Below, in pieces: positions 29,472 to 39,901 of a stretch of 64,000 nt of DNA. The position numbers and the translations under genes were made by a program. The notes under the pieces are model-generated. The model was not told where the DNA came from, ran no database searches, and saw only the letters and a program-made list of their open reading frames with translations. The stretch covers positions 1 to 64,000 of the forward strand of contig NZ_BANX01000002.1 in NCBI RefSeq assembly GCF_000334455.1, read 5' to 3'. Within the stretch, counting starts at the first letter, position 1; each line of letters opens with the position of its first letter. This stretch comes from Gordonia soli NBRC 108243 (GTDB lineage: Bacteria > Actinomycetota > Actinomycetes > Mycobacteriales > Mycobacteriaceae).

Positions 29472-30992
29472 TCAGACCTTCGCCTGCATCGACGAGCGGG
29501 CAGGGTTCCCCTGCTCGTCGACCTTCGGGTCGGGTTCGTCTTTCTTCTCGTCGACGCCCGTGCGGATACGGGCGCCGATGTCGGGATCGATACGGTCCCA
29601 GTACTCGAACGCCCGCGCGAGGACCGGATCGGTGACGCCGTTCAGCAGGTGCCCGACCACGTTGTCGACCAATCGGGCGCGGGCGTCGTCGTCGAGGACT
29701 TCGCGGACCATCGTCCCCGCCTGACCCCAGTCGTCGTCCTCGGGATGATCGACATAGGCGGTCCGCACGATCTCACCGTCGGCCGCCCACTGTGGTTCGC
29801 CCTGGCCGCTGTAGGTCGCTGCCGGCCCACCCTTCGAGTTCGGCGCGTAGACCGGATCACTCGCCAGGTCGATGCGCATCCGCCCGTCCTTGGAGTAGCT
29901 GTGCACCTCGTTGGTCGGCGCGTTAACGGGGATCTGCTTGTAGTTGCTGCCCAGGCGATGCCGATGTGCGTCGGCGTAGGAGAAAACACGCGCCAACAGC
30001 ATGCGGTCGGGACTGAACCCGATGCCCGGGACAGTGTTGTTGGGCTCGAACGCGAGTTGCTCGATCTGCGCATGGTTGTCGGTGGGGTTGGTGTGCAACG
30101 TCATCTTCCCCACCTCGTGCAGCGGGTAGTCGCCGTGTGGCCACACCTTGGTCAGGTCGAACGGATTGAATCGATAGGCCGTGGCGTCGTCGTACGGCAT
30201 CAGCTGCACCTTCAGCGTCCAGCTCGGGTTGTCCCCGTTCGCGATCGACTCGAACAGATCCCGAGTGTGGAAGTCGGTGTCGGCGGCCGCCATCTGGTCA
30301 CCTTCGTGCTGGGTGAAGAACTCGATCCCCTGATCGGTGATGAAGTGATACTTCACCCAGTGTTTGACGCCTTCGGCGTTGACCCACAGGTAGGTGTGCG
30401 AGCTGTACCCGTTCATGTGGCGCCACGTCTTCGGGATCCCGCGGTCGCCCATCAGCCATGTCACCTGGTGAGCCGACTCGGGTGACAGGGACCAGAAGTC
30501 CCACTGCATGTCGTGGTCGCGGAGGTTGTTGTCGGCACGGCGCTTCTGCGATCGGATGAAGTGCTGGAACTTCATCGGATCCTTCACGAAGAAGACCGGG
30601 GTGTTGTTGCCGACCATGTCGTAGACACCCTCGGACGTGTAGAACTTGAGCGCGAATCCTCGTGGGTCGCGCCAGGTGTCGGGACTGCCACGTTCTCCGG
30701 CCACCGTCGAGAAGCGTGCTGCCATCTCGGTTCTCACACCGGGTTGGAACAATGCCGCACTCGTGTAAGCGGATACGTCTTCGGTCGTCTCGAAGGTGCC
30801 GAAGGCGCCACTCCCCTTCGCATGGGGCTGACGTTCCGGGATTCGCTCCCGGTTGAACTGTGCCATCTGCTCGATCAGGTAGTGATCGTGCAAGACGATG
30901 GGTCCGCCGGCACCGACGGTCAGCGAGTGTTCGTCGCTCCCGGCCGGAGCACCGGAGTCGCGTGTCGTATAGGGCTGTTGATTATCGGACAT
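29472..30992 (-). CDS. katA: Monofunctional haem catalase
   Basis: This 506-residue small-subunit catalase has the active-site histidine in [14 protein letters not shown]. The catalytic Asn is in [14 protein letters not shown], and the haem-ligand Tyr is in [14 protein letters not shown]. It dismutates hydrogen peroxide. It is not in the corresponding M. tuberculosis region I recall, so it is an accessory insertion between the split-barrel gene and the tRNA genes. The C-terminal 30 residues are charged and low complexity. A TACAGT box on the minus strand near 31060 could be its promoter. No Fur/OxyR gene is adjacent. Confidence 0.93.
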   Translation of the reverse strand: MSDNQQPYTTRDSGAPAGSDEHSLTVGAGGPIVLHDHYLIEQMAQFNRERIPERQPHAKGSGAFGTFETTEDVSAYTSAALFQPGVRTEMAARFSTVAGERGSPDTWRDPRGFALKFYTSEGVYDMVGNNTPVFFVKDPMKFQHFIRSQKRRADNNLRDHDMQWDFWSLSPESAHQVTWLMGDRGIPKTWRHMNGYSSHTYLWVNAEGVKHWVKYHFITDQGIEFFTQHEGDQMAAADTDFHTRDLFESIANGDNPSWTLKVQLMPYDDATAYRFNPFDLTKVWPHGDYPLHEVGKMTLHTNPTDNHAQIEQLAFEPNNTVPGIGFSPDRMLLARVFSYADAHRHRLGSNYKQIPVNAPTNEVHSYSKDGRMRIDLASDPVYAPNSKGGPAATYSGQGEPQWAADGEIVRTAYVDHPEDDDWGQAGTMVREVLDDDARARLVDNVVGHLLNGVTDPVLARAFEYWDRIDPDIGARIRTGVDEKKDEPDPKVDEQGNPARSSMQAKV

Positions 30993-31238
30993 GCCGCCTC
31001 CGAAAAGGTCGATGTCGTGTGGGCTGTGAGAGTCCCGGCGGCTTCAGGGCCCTGGATCCGACTGTAGACCCGTGATCGACGAGTGGTTCGGCGATCACGG
31101 CGGACGATGGTGCGAGCCCGGGCGGCACGAGTGGCTCGACACATGTCGTGCCGATGGGTGTGCGCTGCAAGTTCCCGCCTTCCCAACAGACGAGGCTGCC
31201 CATCTCGAGTCCATTGAGGAACTACCCCGGCCGACAAG
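30993..31238. other. Non-coding stretch upstream of katA
   Basis: I see only the probable katA promoter region (TACAGT on the minus strand near 31060). A 64-codon open frame (31072-31266) has a Cys/Arg/Pro-rich translation and runs into the tRNA terminator, so I do not call it a gene. Confidence 0.45.
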
Positions 31239-31275
31239 AAGACCCCCTCTCCGGATACGCCGGTGAGGGGGTCTT
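31239..31275 (-). terminator. Intrinsic terminator after tRNA-Glu
   Basis: On the minus strand AAGACCCCCTC pairs with GAGGGGGTCTT (arms 31265-31275 and 31239-31249). An inner CCGG stem lies in the loop, and CTTGTC follows. It begins 8 nt after the mature tRNA-Glu end. Confidence 0.8.
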
Positions 31276-31282
31276 TCTCGAG

Positions 31283-31355
31283 TAGCCCCGACGGGATTCG
31301 AACCCGCGCTACCGCCTTGAGAGGGCGGCGTCCTAGGCCGCTAGACGACGGGGCC
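31283..31355 (-). tRNA. tRNA-Glu (anticodon CTC)
   Basis: This 73-nt sequence folds as a cloverleaf. The acceptor arms are GGCCCCG and CGGGGCT (first pair G-T), with discriminator A. The anticodon stem is CCGCC/GGCGG and its loop CTCTCAA has CTC at 34-36. The T-arm contains GGTTCGAATC. The CCA end is not encoded. It lies downstream of tRNA-Gln and gltX on the same strand. Confidence 0.95.
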
Positions 31356-31408
31356 CTAGAACTGAACTGAGGAACCAAGTGTAACCGGTCCGCACTGCTC
31401 TCAGCTCG

Positions 31409-31480
31409 CTGGGGTACCAGGACTCGAACCTAGAATGGCGGTACCAGAAACCGCTGTGTTGCCAATTACACCATACCCCA
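31409..31480 (-). tRNA. tRNA-Gln (anticodon CTG)
   Basis: This 72-nt cloverleaf has acceptor arms TGGGGTA/TACCCCA and discriminator G. The anticodon stem GCGGT/ACCGC encloses loop TTCTGGT, giving anticodon CTG. The T-arm is GGTTCGAGTCC. A 53-bp gap separates it from tRNA-Glu, and gltX lies about 80 bp upstream, so a gltX-tRNA-Gln-tRNA-Glu transcript is plausible. Confidence 0.95.
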
Positions 31481-31557
31481 ATGGTCTGCTTCTCCTTGCG
31501 GAAAACGACCGAGGAGAAGAGTATCAAAGGGTTCCCGGAACTCCACAAACGCGCAGT

Positions 31558-33045
31558 TCAGGCCTGGTTTTCTGCACTGACAGCGCGCGCGGCGGCGAGG
31601 CGCGCCAGGGTGCGCTCGCGTCCCAGCAGTTCCATCGACTCGAACAGTGGCGGCGAGATCGCCGCTCCGGTCACGCCGACGCGGATGGGCCCGTAGGCCT
31701 TTCGCGGCTTGAGCTCCAATCCGTCGACCAGAGCGGCACTCAGGGCGGCCTCCAGGGCCGGTGTCGTCCACTCGTTCAGGTCTGCGACCGCGGCCACCGC
31801 CGCGTCGATGACGGGCAGGGCATCGGCGCCCAGGTTCTTGGCAGCGGCCTTCTCATCGAAGACGAATGCATCCTCGGACACGTAGTAGAAGGAGATGAGT
31901 CCCCACGCGTCGGACAGGACCTGGATGCGGGTCTGCACGAGGTCGGCGAGCACGCGGAACGGCTCCTCCTCGACAGGTTCGGTCAAGTCACCGCTCGCCA
32001 CCAGGAACGCCCGCAAGCGCGCCGCGAAGTCGGCCGGTTCGAGACGCCGGATGTGCTCGGCGTTGATCGCGTCGGCCTTCTTCTGGTCGAAGCGGGCCGG
32101 GTTGGCATTGACGTTGCGCACATCGAACGCAGCGATCATCTCGTCGAGCGAGAAGATGTCGTTGTCGGACGAGTATCCCCAGCCGAGCAGGGCGAGGTAG
32201 TTGAGCAGCCCCTCGGGGATGAAACCGCGATCGCGGTGATGGAAGAGGTTCGACTGCGGATCACGCTTGGAGAGCTTCTTGTTGCCCTCCCCCATCACAA
32301 ACGGGAGGTGCCCGAACTCCGGGACCACCTCGGCGACACCGATGCGGATGAGAGCGCGGTACAGCGCGATCTGACGCGGGGTCGACGACAGCAGGTCTTC
32401 TCCGCGCAGGACGTGGGTGATCTTCATCGTCGCGTCGTCGACCGGATTGACCAACGTGTACAGCGGGCCACCGGAGCCGCGCGTCAGGGCGAAGTCGGGG
32501 ACGGTACCGGCCTTGATGGTCGTGGTCCCGCGGACGAGGTCGTCCCACGTGATGTCCTCGTCGGGCATCCGCAGGCGCACAACGGGTGTCCGTCCTTCGG
32601 CGCGGTACTGCTCACGCTGTGCGTCGGTCAGATCGCGGTCGAAGTTGTCGTAACCGAGTTTGGGGTCGCGACCGGCAGCGCGATGCCGTTGCTCGACCTC
32701 TTCGGGAGTCGAGAAGGCCTCGTAGGCCTCGCCGGCGGCCAGGAGCTCCGCGACCACCCCGACATGGAGTTCACGGCGCTGGGACTGTCGGTAGGGCGCG
32801 TACGGCCCACCGACCTCCGGACCCTCGTCCCAGTCCAGACCGAGCCAGCGCAGCGCATCCAGGATCGCGGCGTAGGACTCCTCGGTGTCCCGAGCGGCGT
32901 CGGTGTCCTCGATGCGAAAGACGAAGGTGCCCTTGTCGTGCCGCGCCTGAGCGAAGTTGAACAGCGCCGTCCGCACCAGGCCCACATGGGGAACGCCGGT
33001 GGGCGACGGGCAGAAACGGACACGCACAGCATCAGAACCGGTCAT
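31558..33045 (-). CDS. gltX: Glutamyl-tRNA synthetase
   Basis: This protein of about 495 residues has the class I HIGH-type motif [20 protein letters not shown] and the KMSKS-type motif [12 protein letters not shown]. It charges tRNA-Glu. The gatCAB genes in this window indicate that it also misacylates tRNA-Gln for later amidation. I prefer the ATG at 33045: TACGCT lies about 12 nt before it, as in other leaderless genes here, and homology begins there. An ATG at 33069 would add eight residues. The tRNA genes it serves lie just downstream. Confidence 0.94.
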   Translation of the reverse strand: MTGSDAVRVRFCPSPTGVPHVGLVRTALFNFAQARHDKGTFVFRIEDTDAARDTEESYAAILDALRWLGLDWDEGPEVGGPYAPYRQSQRRELHVGVVAELLAAGEAYEAFSTPEEVEQRHRAAGRDPKLGYDNFDRDLTDAQREQYRAEGRTPVVRLRMPDEDITWDDLVRGTTTIKAGTVPDFALTRGSGGPLYTLVNPVDDATMKITHVLRGEDLLSSTPRQIALYRALIRIGVAEVVPEFGHLPFVMGEGNKKLSKRDPQSNLFHHRDRGFIPEGLLNYLALLGWGYSSDNDIFSLDEMIAAFDVRNVNANPARFDQKKADAINAEHIRRLEPADFAARLRAFLVASGDLTEPVEEEPFRVLADLVQTRIQVLSDAWGLISFYYVSEDAFVFDEKAAAKNLGADALPVIDAAVAAVADLNEWTTPALEAALSAALVDGLELKPRKAYGPIRVGVTGAAISPPLFESMELLGRERTLARLAAARAVSAENQA

Positions 33046-33092
33046 GACGCTCAGCGTATCGAACGTCATCTCGCCTCCCGTGGGCCCGGCGG

Positions 33093-33917
33093 TCAGCTCG
33101 GCAACGACCCCAGGAAGTCGATGAGCAGGCGGTTCACCTCGTCGGGACGTTCGAGGTACCCGAAGTGACCCGCACGCTCGATCTCCTCGTAGCGGGCCCC
33201 GGGGATTGCCTCGGCCACCTCTCGCGCGAGATGAGCGGGCAGCGTCCGGTCGTCGGCGAAGCCGATCACGAGGGACGGACGCGAGATCCCGCGATATGCG
33301 GTCCGTCGATCCGCTTCCCGATTGTGCAGTTCGAGCTGCGCGCGGACGCCCGGGGTGATCGCCTGTGACGAGAACCCGATCACGTCGAGCCAGTCGCGCG
33401 CCGAGCGGTCGTCGTCCAGCGTGTGCCGAGAGAGATTGAGGTGCGCGGTGATCGCGGCCTGGTACTCCGCGGGCAGGGTGATCTTGTTGTCGTACAACGC
33501 GCGCTCACCCGCCGAGATCGCCTCTTGCAGAGCGGTGTTGCGTCCGTAAGTCGCGATCATCACGGCGGCCCGCACGACGTCCGGGCGCGCCAGCGCGAGC
33601 TCCTGGGTGATCCGCCCACCCAGTGAGGTACCGATCACGACGGCTGGTCCCCCACCCACGTGCTCGATCAGTGCCGCAGTGTCGGCGACCATGTCGTCGA
33701 GGGTGAATCCCTGGGCGCATTCCGACGACGGCGAGATGCCACGGTTGTCGAAGGTGACGACGCGATAGCCGGCCCGGACCAGTGCGGGCTGCTGGTTGGC
33801 CTTCCACACCCGACCGGGACTCCCGGTACCCATCACCATGACGACGAGCGGTCCGTTGCCGGCCACCTCGTAGGACAGGTCGATCCCGTTGACGCGGGCA
33901 GTCTGCGGTGCGGTCAC
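33093..33917 (-). CDS. Alpha/beta hydrolase
   Basis: This 274-residue alpha/beta-hydrolase has the nucleophile elbow [12 protein letters not shown] (Ser near 97), an acid residue probably in [11 protein letters not shown], and the catalytic His in [11 protein letters not shown]. It resembles 3-oxoadipate enol-lactonase and C-C-bond hydrolases, but the substrate is not clear. Its start overlaps the stop of the FAA-hydrolase gene by 4 nt (ATGA). The two products therefore probably work in one short catabolic route. gltX follows 47 bp downstream. Confidence 0.82.
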   Translation of the reverse strand: MTAPQTARVNGIDLSYEVAGNGPLVVMVMGTGSPGRVWKANQQPALVRAGYRVVTFDNRGISPSSECAQGFTLDDMVADTAALIEHVGGGPAVVIGTSLGGRITQELALARPDVVRAAVMIATYGRNTALQEAISAGERALYDNKITLPAEYQAAITAHLNLSRHTLDDDRSARDWLDVIGFSSQAITPGVRAQLELHNREADRRTAYRGISRPSLVIGFADDRTLPAHLAREVAEAIPGARYEEIERAGHFGYLERPDEVNRLLIDFLGSLPS

Positions 33918-34687
33918 GGCTTGTCCACCACCGGATTGCTCAGGGTGCCGATGCCCTGCACCGACACCGACACCCGCTGGCCTGCCACCATCGGACCGAT
34001 CCCCTCCGGGGTGCCGGTCAGGATGACGTCACCCGGCAGCAGGGTCATCACGCGCGAGACCCACTCGATGATGTCGCCGACCGAGTGCAACAGCAGCGAC
34101 GTGCGGCTCCGTTGTTTGACCTCACCGTCCAACTCGGTGGTGATCTCGAGGTCCGTGGGGTCGAGATCGGTGACGATCCACGGCCCCAGCGGGCAGAAGG
34201 TGTCGTAGCCCTTGCCCCGCGTCCATTGCCCGTCGGCCTTCTGTTGATCGCGCGCGGTGACATCGTTGGCCACGGTGTAGCCGAGGATCACATCCTTGGC
34301 GGCTGCCGCCTTGACGTCCTTGCACGGCCTGCCGATGACAACTGCGAGCTCACCCTCGTAGTCGACACGGTCGGACGACGGCGGGCGGACGATCGGCACC
34401 TCCGGCCCGATGATCGAGGTGTTCGGCTTCAGGAAGATCACCGGGTTCTCCGGCGCCTCGCCTCCCATCTCGGCGGCATGGGCGGCGTAGTTCTTGCCGA
34501 TGCAGATGACTTTGCTCGCCAGGATCGGCGCCAGCACACGCACATCCGCGAGCGGCCACGACCGACCGGTGAAGGTCGGTGAGCCGAACGGGTGTTCCGC
34601 GATCTCACGCACCGTCTCGGAGCCTTCATCGCCCTCGACGGCCACGAAGGCGACGCCGTCAGGGCTGGCAATTCGTCCCAAACGCAT
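33914..34687 (-). CDS. Fumarylacetoacetate hydrolase family protein
   Basis: This 257-residue protein has the FAH fold signatures VICIGKNYAAHAAEMGG, DYEGELAVVIGRP (acidic metal ligands) and GDVILTGTPEGIGPM. Members hydrolyse or decarboxylate beta-diketo acids and related aromatic breakdown products. I chose the ATG at 34687 because TATGGT sits 13 nt upstream and the remainder to 34738 lacks homology. It matches Rv2993c by position. It is divergent from the MFS transporter, with a possible operator between them. Confidence 0.88.
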   Translation of the reverse strand: MRLGRIASPDGVAFVAVEGDEGSETVREIAEHPFGSPTFTGRSWPLADVRVLAPILASKVICIGKNYAAHAAEMGGEAPENPVIFLKPNTSIIGPEVPIVRPPSSDRVDYEGELAVVIGRPCKDVKAAAAKDVILGYTVANDVTARDQQKADGQWTRGKGYDTFCPLGPWIVTDLDPTDLEITTELDGEVKQRSRTSLLLHSVGDIIEWVSRVMTLLPGDVILTGTPEGIGPMVAGQRVSVSVQGIGTLSNPVVDKP

Positions 34688-34762
34688 GGCCACGACCATA
34701 TCCCACATCGCGGGAGCCGACTTCGCCGACCCCGTCATCTCGTTCTACAATGTGGGCAATAT

Positions 34763-34789
34763 GTCTCATATCGTGAGACTTGATCTCAC
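34763..34789. promoter_or_regulatory. Overlapping inverted repeats: candidate operator for the FAA/MFS divergent pair
   Basis: GTCTCA-TATCG-TGAGAC (34763-34779) overlaps GTGAGA-CTTGA-TCTCAC (34773-34789). This gives three TCTCA/TGAGA half-sites about 10 bp apart. TACAAT at 34746-34751 fits a plus-strand -10 box, so the palindromes would cover the start of the MFS transcript. No regulator gene is adjacent. Confidence 0.6.
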
Positions 34790-34837
34790 CGGATCATCGA
34801 CAGCCCGATGTCCCGGCAGCCACCGAAGGAGGAGACC

Positions 34838-36064
34838 GTGTCGATCACCGTCGCACCGACCACCACATTCCGACGATGGTCTATCCTCGCGTGCTCACTG
34901 CTCGCAGCGATGGCGACGACGTGCGTGGTCAGCGGCGTGGCGTTCCTCATCCCGGAACTGCAACGCGGAGGTCACATCAGCCTCGCGCACGCATCGCTGC
35001 TGGCATCGGCTCCGATGGTCGGGTTGATGCTGACGACGGTTGCCTGGGGATGGGCACTCGATCGCCGCGGCGAGCGGCGGATACTCCTGATCTCGCTGGG
35101 CGCCACCGTCGTCTGCACCGCGGCCATCGTGGCTGCCGCGGCGACCGGTCAGGATTTCGGCGTCATCGGCGCCCTGTTGCTCGTCGCGGGCGCGGCCGCG
35201 GCATCGACGAACGGAGCCAGCGGACGCATCGTGGTCGGTTGGTTTCCGCCGGAACAGCGCGGGACTGCCATGGGGGTCCGCCAGATGGCGCAGCCCCTCG
35301 GGGTCGGCGTGTGTGCGATGACGGTTCCGTCGGCATCCCAACACTTCGGTGTGGCATCAGGATTCGCGGTCTTCCTGATCGTGGCTGTGCTCGCCCTGAT
35401 CGCCACGGCAGTCGCGATCGTCGACCCGCCGACAGCGGAATCCGGTGTCTCGACGCAGACCTCGTCGGGCGCCACGTCCCCGGTGTCCCGCAATCCCTAC
35501 CGCGGCAACCGTTTCCTGGTCCGCGTCCATGCGGTGAGCGTGTTGCTGGTGATACCCCAGATGATCCTCTGGACGTTCGTTCCCGTCTGGCTGATCGTGG
35601 ACCGAGGTTGGTCGGCCCCCGCGGCCGGCGCTCTGGTCACGGTGACCCAGGTGGTGGGTGCGCTGGGGCGGATTGCGGCCGGACGATGGTCGGACGTCTG
35701 GCGGTCGCGGATGAAGCCCATCCGGGTCATCGCGGTGGCGGCGGGCCTCACCACCGGGCTGCTGGCACTGACCGACCTGATCGACTCACCGGTCGCCATC
35801 GCCGTCATGGTCGTCGCATCGGTGGTGACCGTCGCCGACAACGGGTTGGCGTTCACCGCGATCGCCGAGTATGCGGGTCCGTCGTGGAGTGGTCGCGGAC
35901 TCGCCATCCAGAACACCGCGCAGTACCTTGCCGGGTCGGCCGCCGTCCCGATCATCGGCGCCACCATCTCGGCGGTCGGTTACCCGGCCGCGTTCGCGAT
36001 CGCGGCCATCGCCCCGGTCGTCGCGGCTCCGCTGGTCCCTCGTGACCGCAGCGCATCGGACTGA
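34838..36064 (+). CDS. Major facilitator superfamily transporter
   Basis: This protein of about 408 residues has around 12 hydrophobic segments. Between segments 2 and 3 it has GWALDRRGERRILL, the MFS motif A region, and a similar RWSDVWRSRMKPI loop in the second half. I chose the GTG at 34838 because AAGGAGGAGACC lies directly upstream; an ATG at 34808 is the alternative. It matches Rv2994 by position. The substrate is unknown. The divergent FAA-hydrolase operon suggests an organic acid. Confidence 0.85.
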   Translation: MSITVAPTTTFRRWSILACSLLAAMATTCVVSGVAFLIPELQRGGHISLAHASLLASAPMVGLMLTTVAWGWALDRRGERRILLISLGATVVCTAAIVAAAATGQDFGVIGALLLVAGAAAASTNGASGRIVVGWFPPEQRGTAMGVRQMAQPLGVGVCAMTVPSASQHFGVASGFAVFLIVAVLALIATAVAIVDPPTAESGVSTQTSSGATSPVSRNPYRGNRFLVRVHAVSVLLVIPQMILWTFVPVWLIVDRGWSAPAAGALVTVTQVVGALGRIAAGRWSDVWRSRMKPIRVIAVAAGLTTGLLALTDLIDSPVAIAVMVVASVVTVADNGLAFTAIAEYAGPSWSGRGLAIQNTAQYLAGSAAVPIIGATISAVGYPAAFAIAAIAPVVAAPLVPRDRSASD

Positions 36065-36134
36065 CTCCAGGCCAGGCCGTCGAGGGCCCGGACTCGAGGC
36101 GAACGTCCGATCGTGCCGACCCGGCAGACGAATT

Positions 36135-36176
36135 CACCCGCCCTCCCGCACGGACTTCGGCGCGGGAGAGCGGGTG
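36135..36176. terminator. Hairpin between convergent MFS and leuB genes
   Basis: CACCCGCCCTCCCGC (36135-36149) pairs with GCGGGAGAGCGGGTG (36162-36176) with one mismatch and a 12-nt loop. Its position suggests a bidirectional terminator. Confidence 0.65.
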
Positions 36177-36202
36177 GACTACTGGCGATCTGACCCGTGG
36201 GG

Positions 36203-37216
36203 TCAGGACAGACGCGCGCGGATGCGGCGGCCGACTTCGGTGGTCGACAACTTCTCGTCACCGCGTTCGGCGAGGTCGGCGGCAACCGCGGCCTCGATCC
36301 GTGCAGCGGCGTCGGCCTGACCGAGGTGGTCGAGCAGCAGCGACACCGACAGGATCGCGGCGGTCGGATCCGCCTTGTCCTGACCGGCGATGTCGGGCGC
36401 ACTGCCGTGGACCGGCTCGAACATCGACGGGTTGGTGCCGGTGGCGTCGATGTTGCCCGATGCCGCCAGCCCGATGCCGCCGGTGACCGCTGCGGCGATG
36501 TCGGTGATGATGTCGCCGAAGAGGTTGTCGGTGACCACGACGTCGAAGCGACCGGGATCGGTGACCAGGTAGATGGTGGCCGCATCGACGTGGCAGTAGT
36601 CGGTCGTGACGTCGGGGTACTCGGCCCCGATCTCCTCGACCGCGCGGCTCCACAGCGACCCGGCGAATGCCAACACGTTCGTCTTGTGCACGAGGGTCAG
36701 GTGCTTGCGACGTGACTGCGCACGCTCGAAGGCGTTGCGCACCACCCGCTCCACACCGAAGCGGGTGTTGACACTGACCTCGGTGGCCACCTCGTGCGGC
36801 GTACCGGCGCGGATCGCGCCACCGTTGCCGGTGTACGGCCCCTCGGTGCCTTCGCGGACCACCACGAAGTCGATGTCGGGATCGCCGGCCAGCGGCGACC
36901 GGACACCCGCGAACTTGCGCGAGGGGCGGAGGTTCACGTGATGGTCGAGCGCGAACCGCATGCGCAGTAACAGTCCTCGTTCGAGCACACCCGACGGGAC
37001 CGACGGATCTCCGATGGCGCCCAGCAGGATCGCGTCATGGTCGCGAAGCGAGGCGAGATCGTCCTCGGTGAGCAACTCGCCGTTGCGGTGATAGCGACGG
37101 GCGCCGAGGTCGAACTCTGTGGTGGAGACCTCGGGGACGACGGTGCGCAACACGTCGAGCGCCTCGCCGATGACCTCGGGTCCGATGCCGTCGCCGGCGA
37201 TGACTGCGAGCTTCAC
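36203..37216 (-). CDS. leuB: 3-isopropylmalate dehydrogenase
   Basis: This 337-residue protein has [20 protein letters not shown] at the N-terminus, [26 protein letters not shown] and [20 protein letters not shown]. These are motifs of isopropylmalate and isocitrate dehydrogenases. It oxidatively decarboxylates 3-isopropylmalate in the third step of leucine synthesis. The ATG overlaps the serA stop by 4 nt, so it is coupled to serine synthesis. This linkage matches Rv2995c-Rv2996c. Confidence 0.95.
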   Translation of the reverse strand: MKLAVIAGDGIGPEVIGEALDVLRTVVPEVSTTEFDLGARRYHRNGELLTEDDLASLRDHDAILLGAIGDPSVPSGVLERGLLLRMRFALDHHVNLRPSRKFAGVRSPLAGDPDIDFVVVREGTEGPYTGNGGAIRAGTPHEVATEVSVNTRFGVERVVRNAFERAQSRRKHLTLVHKTNVLAFAGSLWSRAVEEIGAEYPDVTTDYCHVDAATIYLVTDPGRFDVVVTDNLFGDIITDIAAAVTGGIGLAASGNIDATGTNPSMFEPVHGSAPDIAGQDKADPTAAILSVSLLLDHLGQADAAARIEAAVAADLAERGDEKLSTTEVGRRIRARLS

Positions 37217-38808
37217 GACAGGTCCACCTGTTCGATCAGGGTGGCGCCGACGGCCTCGCGGATGGCGGCGACCACATCGTCGTCGAGCGCACGGTCCACA
37301 CGCAGCAGAACGGTGGCGCCCGAGCCCTCGGCGTCCTGGGACAGACCGGCGGCGAGGATGTCGACGCCGGCATTGCCCAGCAGGGTGCCGATCTTGCCCA
37401 GCGAACCGGGCTGGTCGGCGTAACTGACGACGAGGTTCAGACCCTCGGCACGCAGATCGAAGTTGCGGCCGTTGATGTTGACGACCTTCTCGACCAGACG
37501 CGGGCCGCTCAAGGTGCCGGTCACGTTGTGGACCGTGCCGTCTCCGAACACGGCCTTCACGTCCACCACGCTGCGGTGGTTCGGGCTCTCGGTCGCCGTG
37601 GTGACCTCACTGGAGACACCGCGATCGGCGGCGACGCTCGGGGCGTTGACGAAGGTGATCGGGTCCTCGAGGACCGCGGAGAACAGCCCCCGGAGGGCCG
37701 ACAGTCCCAGGATCTCGACGTTGTTGGCAGCCAGCTCGCCACGGACGTCGACGACGATCGACGTGGGCACCTCGGGGCTGATCGCGCCGACCAGCACGCC
37801 CAGCTTGCGGGCGACCTCGAGCCAGGGGGCCACCTCTTCGTTGACCGCACCGCCGGTGACGTTGACCGCGTCGGGGACGAAGTGACCGGCCAGCGCCAGT
37901 CGTACGCTCTTGGCGACGTCGGTGCCCGCCCGATCCTGGGCCTCGCTCGTCGATGCGCCGAGGTGCGGGGTCACCACGACCTGCGGCAGCTCGAACAGCG
38001 GCGAGTCGGTGCACGGCTCGGTCGCGTACACGTCGAGACCTGCGGCCCGGACGTGTCCGGAGTTGATGGAGTCGGCGAGGGCCTGCTCGTCGATCAATCC
38101 GCCGCGCGCGGCATTGACCAGAATGACGCCCTTCTTCGTGCGCGCCAGCTGATCGGCACCGATCAGACCGAGTGTCTCCGGCGTCTTCGGCAGGTGCACG
38201 GTGATGAAGTCGGCGCGCTCGAGCAGTTCGTCGAGGCTCACCAGCTCGATCCCCAGCTGCGCGGCGCGGGCCGCCGAGACGTAGGGGTCGTAGGCGATGA
38301 TCTCGGTTTCGAAGGCGGCCAGGCGTGCGGCGACCAGTTGGCCGATCCGGCCCAGACCGACCACGCCGACCGTCTTGTCGAAGATCTCGACACCGTTGAA
38401 AGACGACCGCTTCCAGGTGTGCTCACGCAGCGTGGCGTCCGCGGCCGGGATCTGGCGGGCGGCCGACAGCAACAGGCTGATCGCGTGCTCCGCAGCGGTG
38501 TGGATGTTCGACGTCGGCGCGTTGACGACGATGACACCGCGAGCGGTCGCGGCCGGCACGTCGACATTGTCGAGGCCGACTCCTGCGCGGGCGATGATCT
38601 TCAGGTTCGGGCCTGCCTCGAGCACCTCGGCGTCGACGGTGGTCGCCGAGCGCACCAGGATCGCGTCGGCGTCCGCGACGGCTTCGAGCAGCTTCGGGCG
38701 GTCGGGACCGTCGACCCAACGCACCTCGACATCGTCACCGAGGGCCTCGACGGTGGAGGCGGCCAACTTGTCGGCGATCAGAACGACCGGACGGCCAGCA
38801 GAGGTCAC
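37213..38808 (-). CDS. serA: D-3-phosphoglycerate dehydrogenase (long form with ACT domain)
   Basis: This 531-residue protein starts at the GTG at 38808, with GGAGACAAAA upstream. It has the NAD-binding motif [14 protein letters not shown], catalytic Arg/Glu/His regions ([13 protein letters not shown] and [14 protein letters not shown]), an intervening domain at about 320-450, and a C-terminal ACT domain ([20 protein letters not shown]). It oxidises 3-phosphoglycerate in serine synthesis, and the ACT domain is where serine feedback acts in this form. It is the first gene of the serA-leuB pair. Confidence 0.95.
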   Translation of the reverse strand: MTSAGRPVVLIADKLAASTVEALGDDVEVRWVDGPDRPKLLEAVADADAILVRSATTVDAEVLEAGPNLKIIARAGVGLDNVDVPAATARGVIVVNAPTSNIHTAAEHAISLLLSAARQIPAADATLREHTWKRSSFNGVEIFDKTVGVVGLGRIGQLVAARLAAFETEIIAYDPYVSAARAAQLGIELVSLDELLERADFITVHLPKTPETLGLIGADQLARTKKGVILVNAARGGLIDEQALADSINSGHVRAAGLDVYATEPCTDSPLFELPQVVVTPHLGASTSEAQDRAGTDVAKSVRLALAGHFVPDAVNVTGGAVNEEVAPWLEVARKLGVLVGAISPEVPTSIVVDVRGELAANNVEILGLSALRGLFSAVLEDPITFVNAPSVAADRGVSSEVTTATESPNHRSVVDVKAVFGDGTVHNVTGTLSGPRLVEKVVNINGRNFDLRAEGLNLVVSYADQPGSLGKIGTLLGNAGVDILAAGLSQDAEGSGATVLLRVDRALDDDVVAAIREAVGATLIEQVDLS

Positions 38809-38947
38809 TTTTGTCTCCAGACTCGGGTGGATTGACTGACAGCGGATCACAACGTCTTTTCCGGGCCTCAGCTTAGAGGTCCCTCACGCGCCACCTCGCA
38901 GCCGGTCCGCGCCGGTGACGGCGGCCGCCGCGAGGTCCGGCTGGAGT

Positions 38948-38984
38948 GTGACGGGCATTACCGCTACGTTGTGACGGGCATTAC
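38948..38984. promoter_or_regulatory. 14-bp direct repeat upstream of the secreted protease gene
   Basis: GTGACGGGCATTAC occurs at 38948-38961 and 38971-38984, a 23-bp period. It lies 120-155 bp before the protease ATG and a similar distance behind the serA start. Repeats two helical turns apart suggest a regulator-binding pair for one or both genes. Confidence 0.5.
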
Positions 38985-39103
38985 GGATAGGTTGCAAACG
39001 CACCCCAGGAAGATTCCGTGATCTACGGTGCCTCGGAATCGCCGGGTACGGTGTGCATGGCCCGCCGGGCCGTGGCTGTGGTGCGTCGACGAGTGGAGAG
39101 TGG

Positions 39104-39772
39104 ATGATCAAGAAGCTGACGGTGCTGTTGGCAGTTCTGGCTGCTGCAACGGTGCTGACCGGCTGGGGGGCGAGTTCTGCTGTCGCCGCACCGGCGAAGG
39201 TGTTCCTGGGCGGTGGCTCCGGAATCCTCGTGCTGAAGGGCGGCAACTCCGCATCTGCGTGCACGCTGACCACCATCGGCCGCTCGAAGACGAACAAGCT
39301 CATCGGCATCACCGCGGGTCACTGCGGCAAGCCCGGACAGAAGGTCTACTCCGAGACCTTCCAGGATCGCGGCCAGGCCGGCGTCATCACCTATTCGGCG
39401 AGTGACCTCGACGTCGCGATCATCGAGTTCGACGCAGCCAAGGTCGTCCCGCTCCGCACCGTGCGTGGCGTGACCATCCGCACCATCGACACCCGACCGA
39501 TCGGCTTCCCCACCGTGGCCTGCAAGCAGGGGCGCACGACGGGCAACACCTGCGGTCTGGCGTGGTTCTCCGAGGGCAGCGCCCACTTCTCCCAGATCTG
39601 CGTGATCGAGGGTGACTCCGGCAGCCCGGTCGTCGTCGGCGACCGCCTCATCGGAATGGTCAACGCCTACTACTTCCTCGGCTGCATCGGTCCGGAGACC
39701 GGCACCAACATCGCCCCGATCCTCAAGCGGGTCGGCTCGCTGCCGCAGTACGGCAGCTTCCGCCCGATCTGA
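39104..39772 (+). CDS. Secreted trypsin-like serine protease (S1 family)
   Basis: This 222-residue protein starts at the ATG at 39104 (MIKKLTVLLAVL). A signal peptide ends near AVAA at residues 27-30. The catalytic triad is visible: His in GITAGHCGK, Asp in SDLDVAIIEFD, Ser in EGDSGSPVVVG. Four or more cysteines suggest disulfides in the exported enzyme. It resembles chymotrypsin-like proteases of actinobacteria and would act outside the cytoplasmic membrane. An in-frame start at 39053 would place a non-signal segment first. A strong hairpin follows its stop. Confidence 0.88.
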   Translation: MIKKLTVLLAVLAAATVLTGWGASSAVAAPAKVFLGGGSGILVLKGGNSASACTLTTIGRSKTNKLIGITAGHCGKPGQKVYSETFQDRGQAGVITYSASDLDVAIIEFDAAKVVPLRTVRGVTIRTIDTRPIGFPTVACKQGRTTGNTCGLAWFSEGSAHFSQICVIEGDSGSPVVVGDRLIGMVNAYYFLGCIGPETGTNIAPILKRVGSLPQYGSFRPI

Positions 39773-39787
39773 CACACACCACTCGAT

Positions 39788-39825
39788 GATGAAGGGCCCC
39801 AGCGCTTGCGCTGGGGCCCTTCATC
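39788..39825 (+). terminator. Strong 18-bp terminator hairpin after the protease gene
   Basis: GATGAAGGGCCCCAGCGC (39788-39805) is fully complementary to 39808-39825, with a minimal TT centre that would open into a small loop. It begins 16 bp after the stop. A long T-run is lacking. Confidence 0.8.
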
Positions 39826-39901
39826 GTTGATCTGACTGACGACCGGTGCACGCGGTCCATTCCGCGTGTCTCCCCTGCTGACCCGACCGCCCGGGCGATT
39901 C

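Noticed and set aside
31072..31266. 64-codon frame between katA and tRNA-Glu
   Set aside because: No ribosome-binding site, a composition unlike real proteins, and it runs into the tRNA terminator.
37213..39103. Possible leader peptide before serA
   Set aside because: No short frame rich in serine codons with a following terminator was seen.
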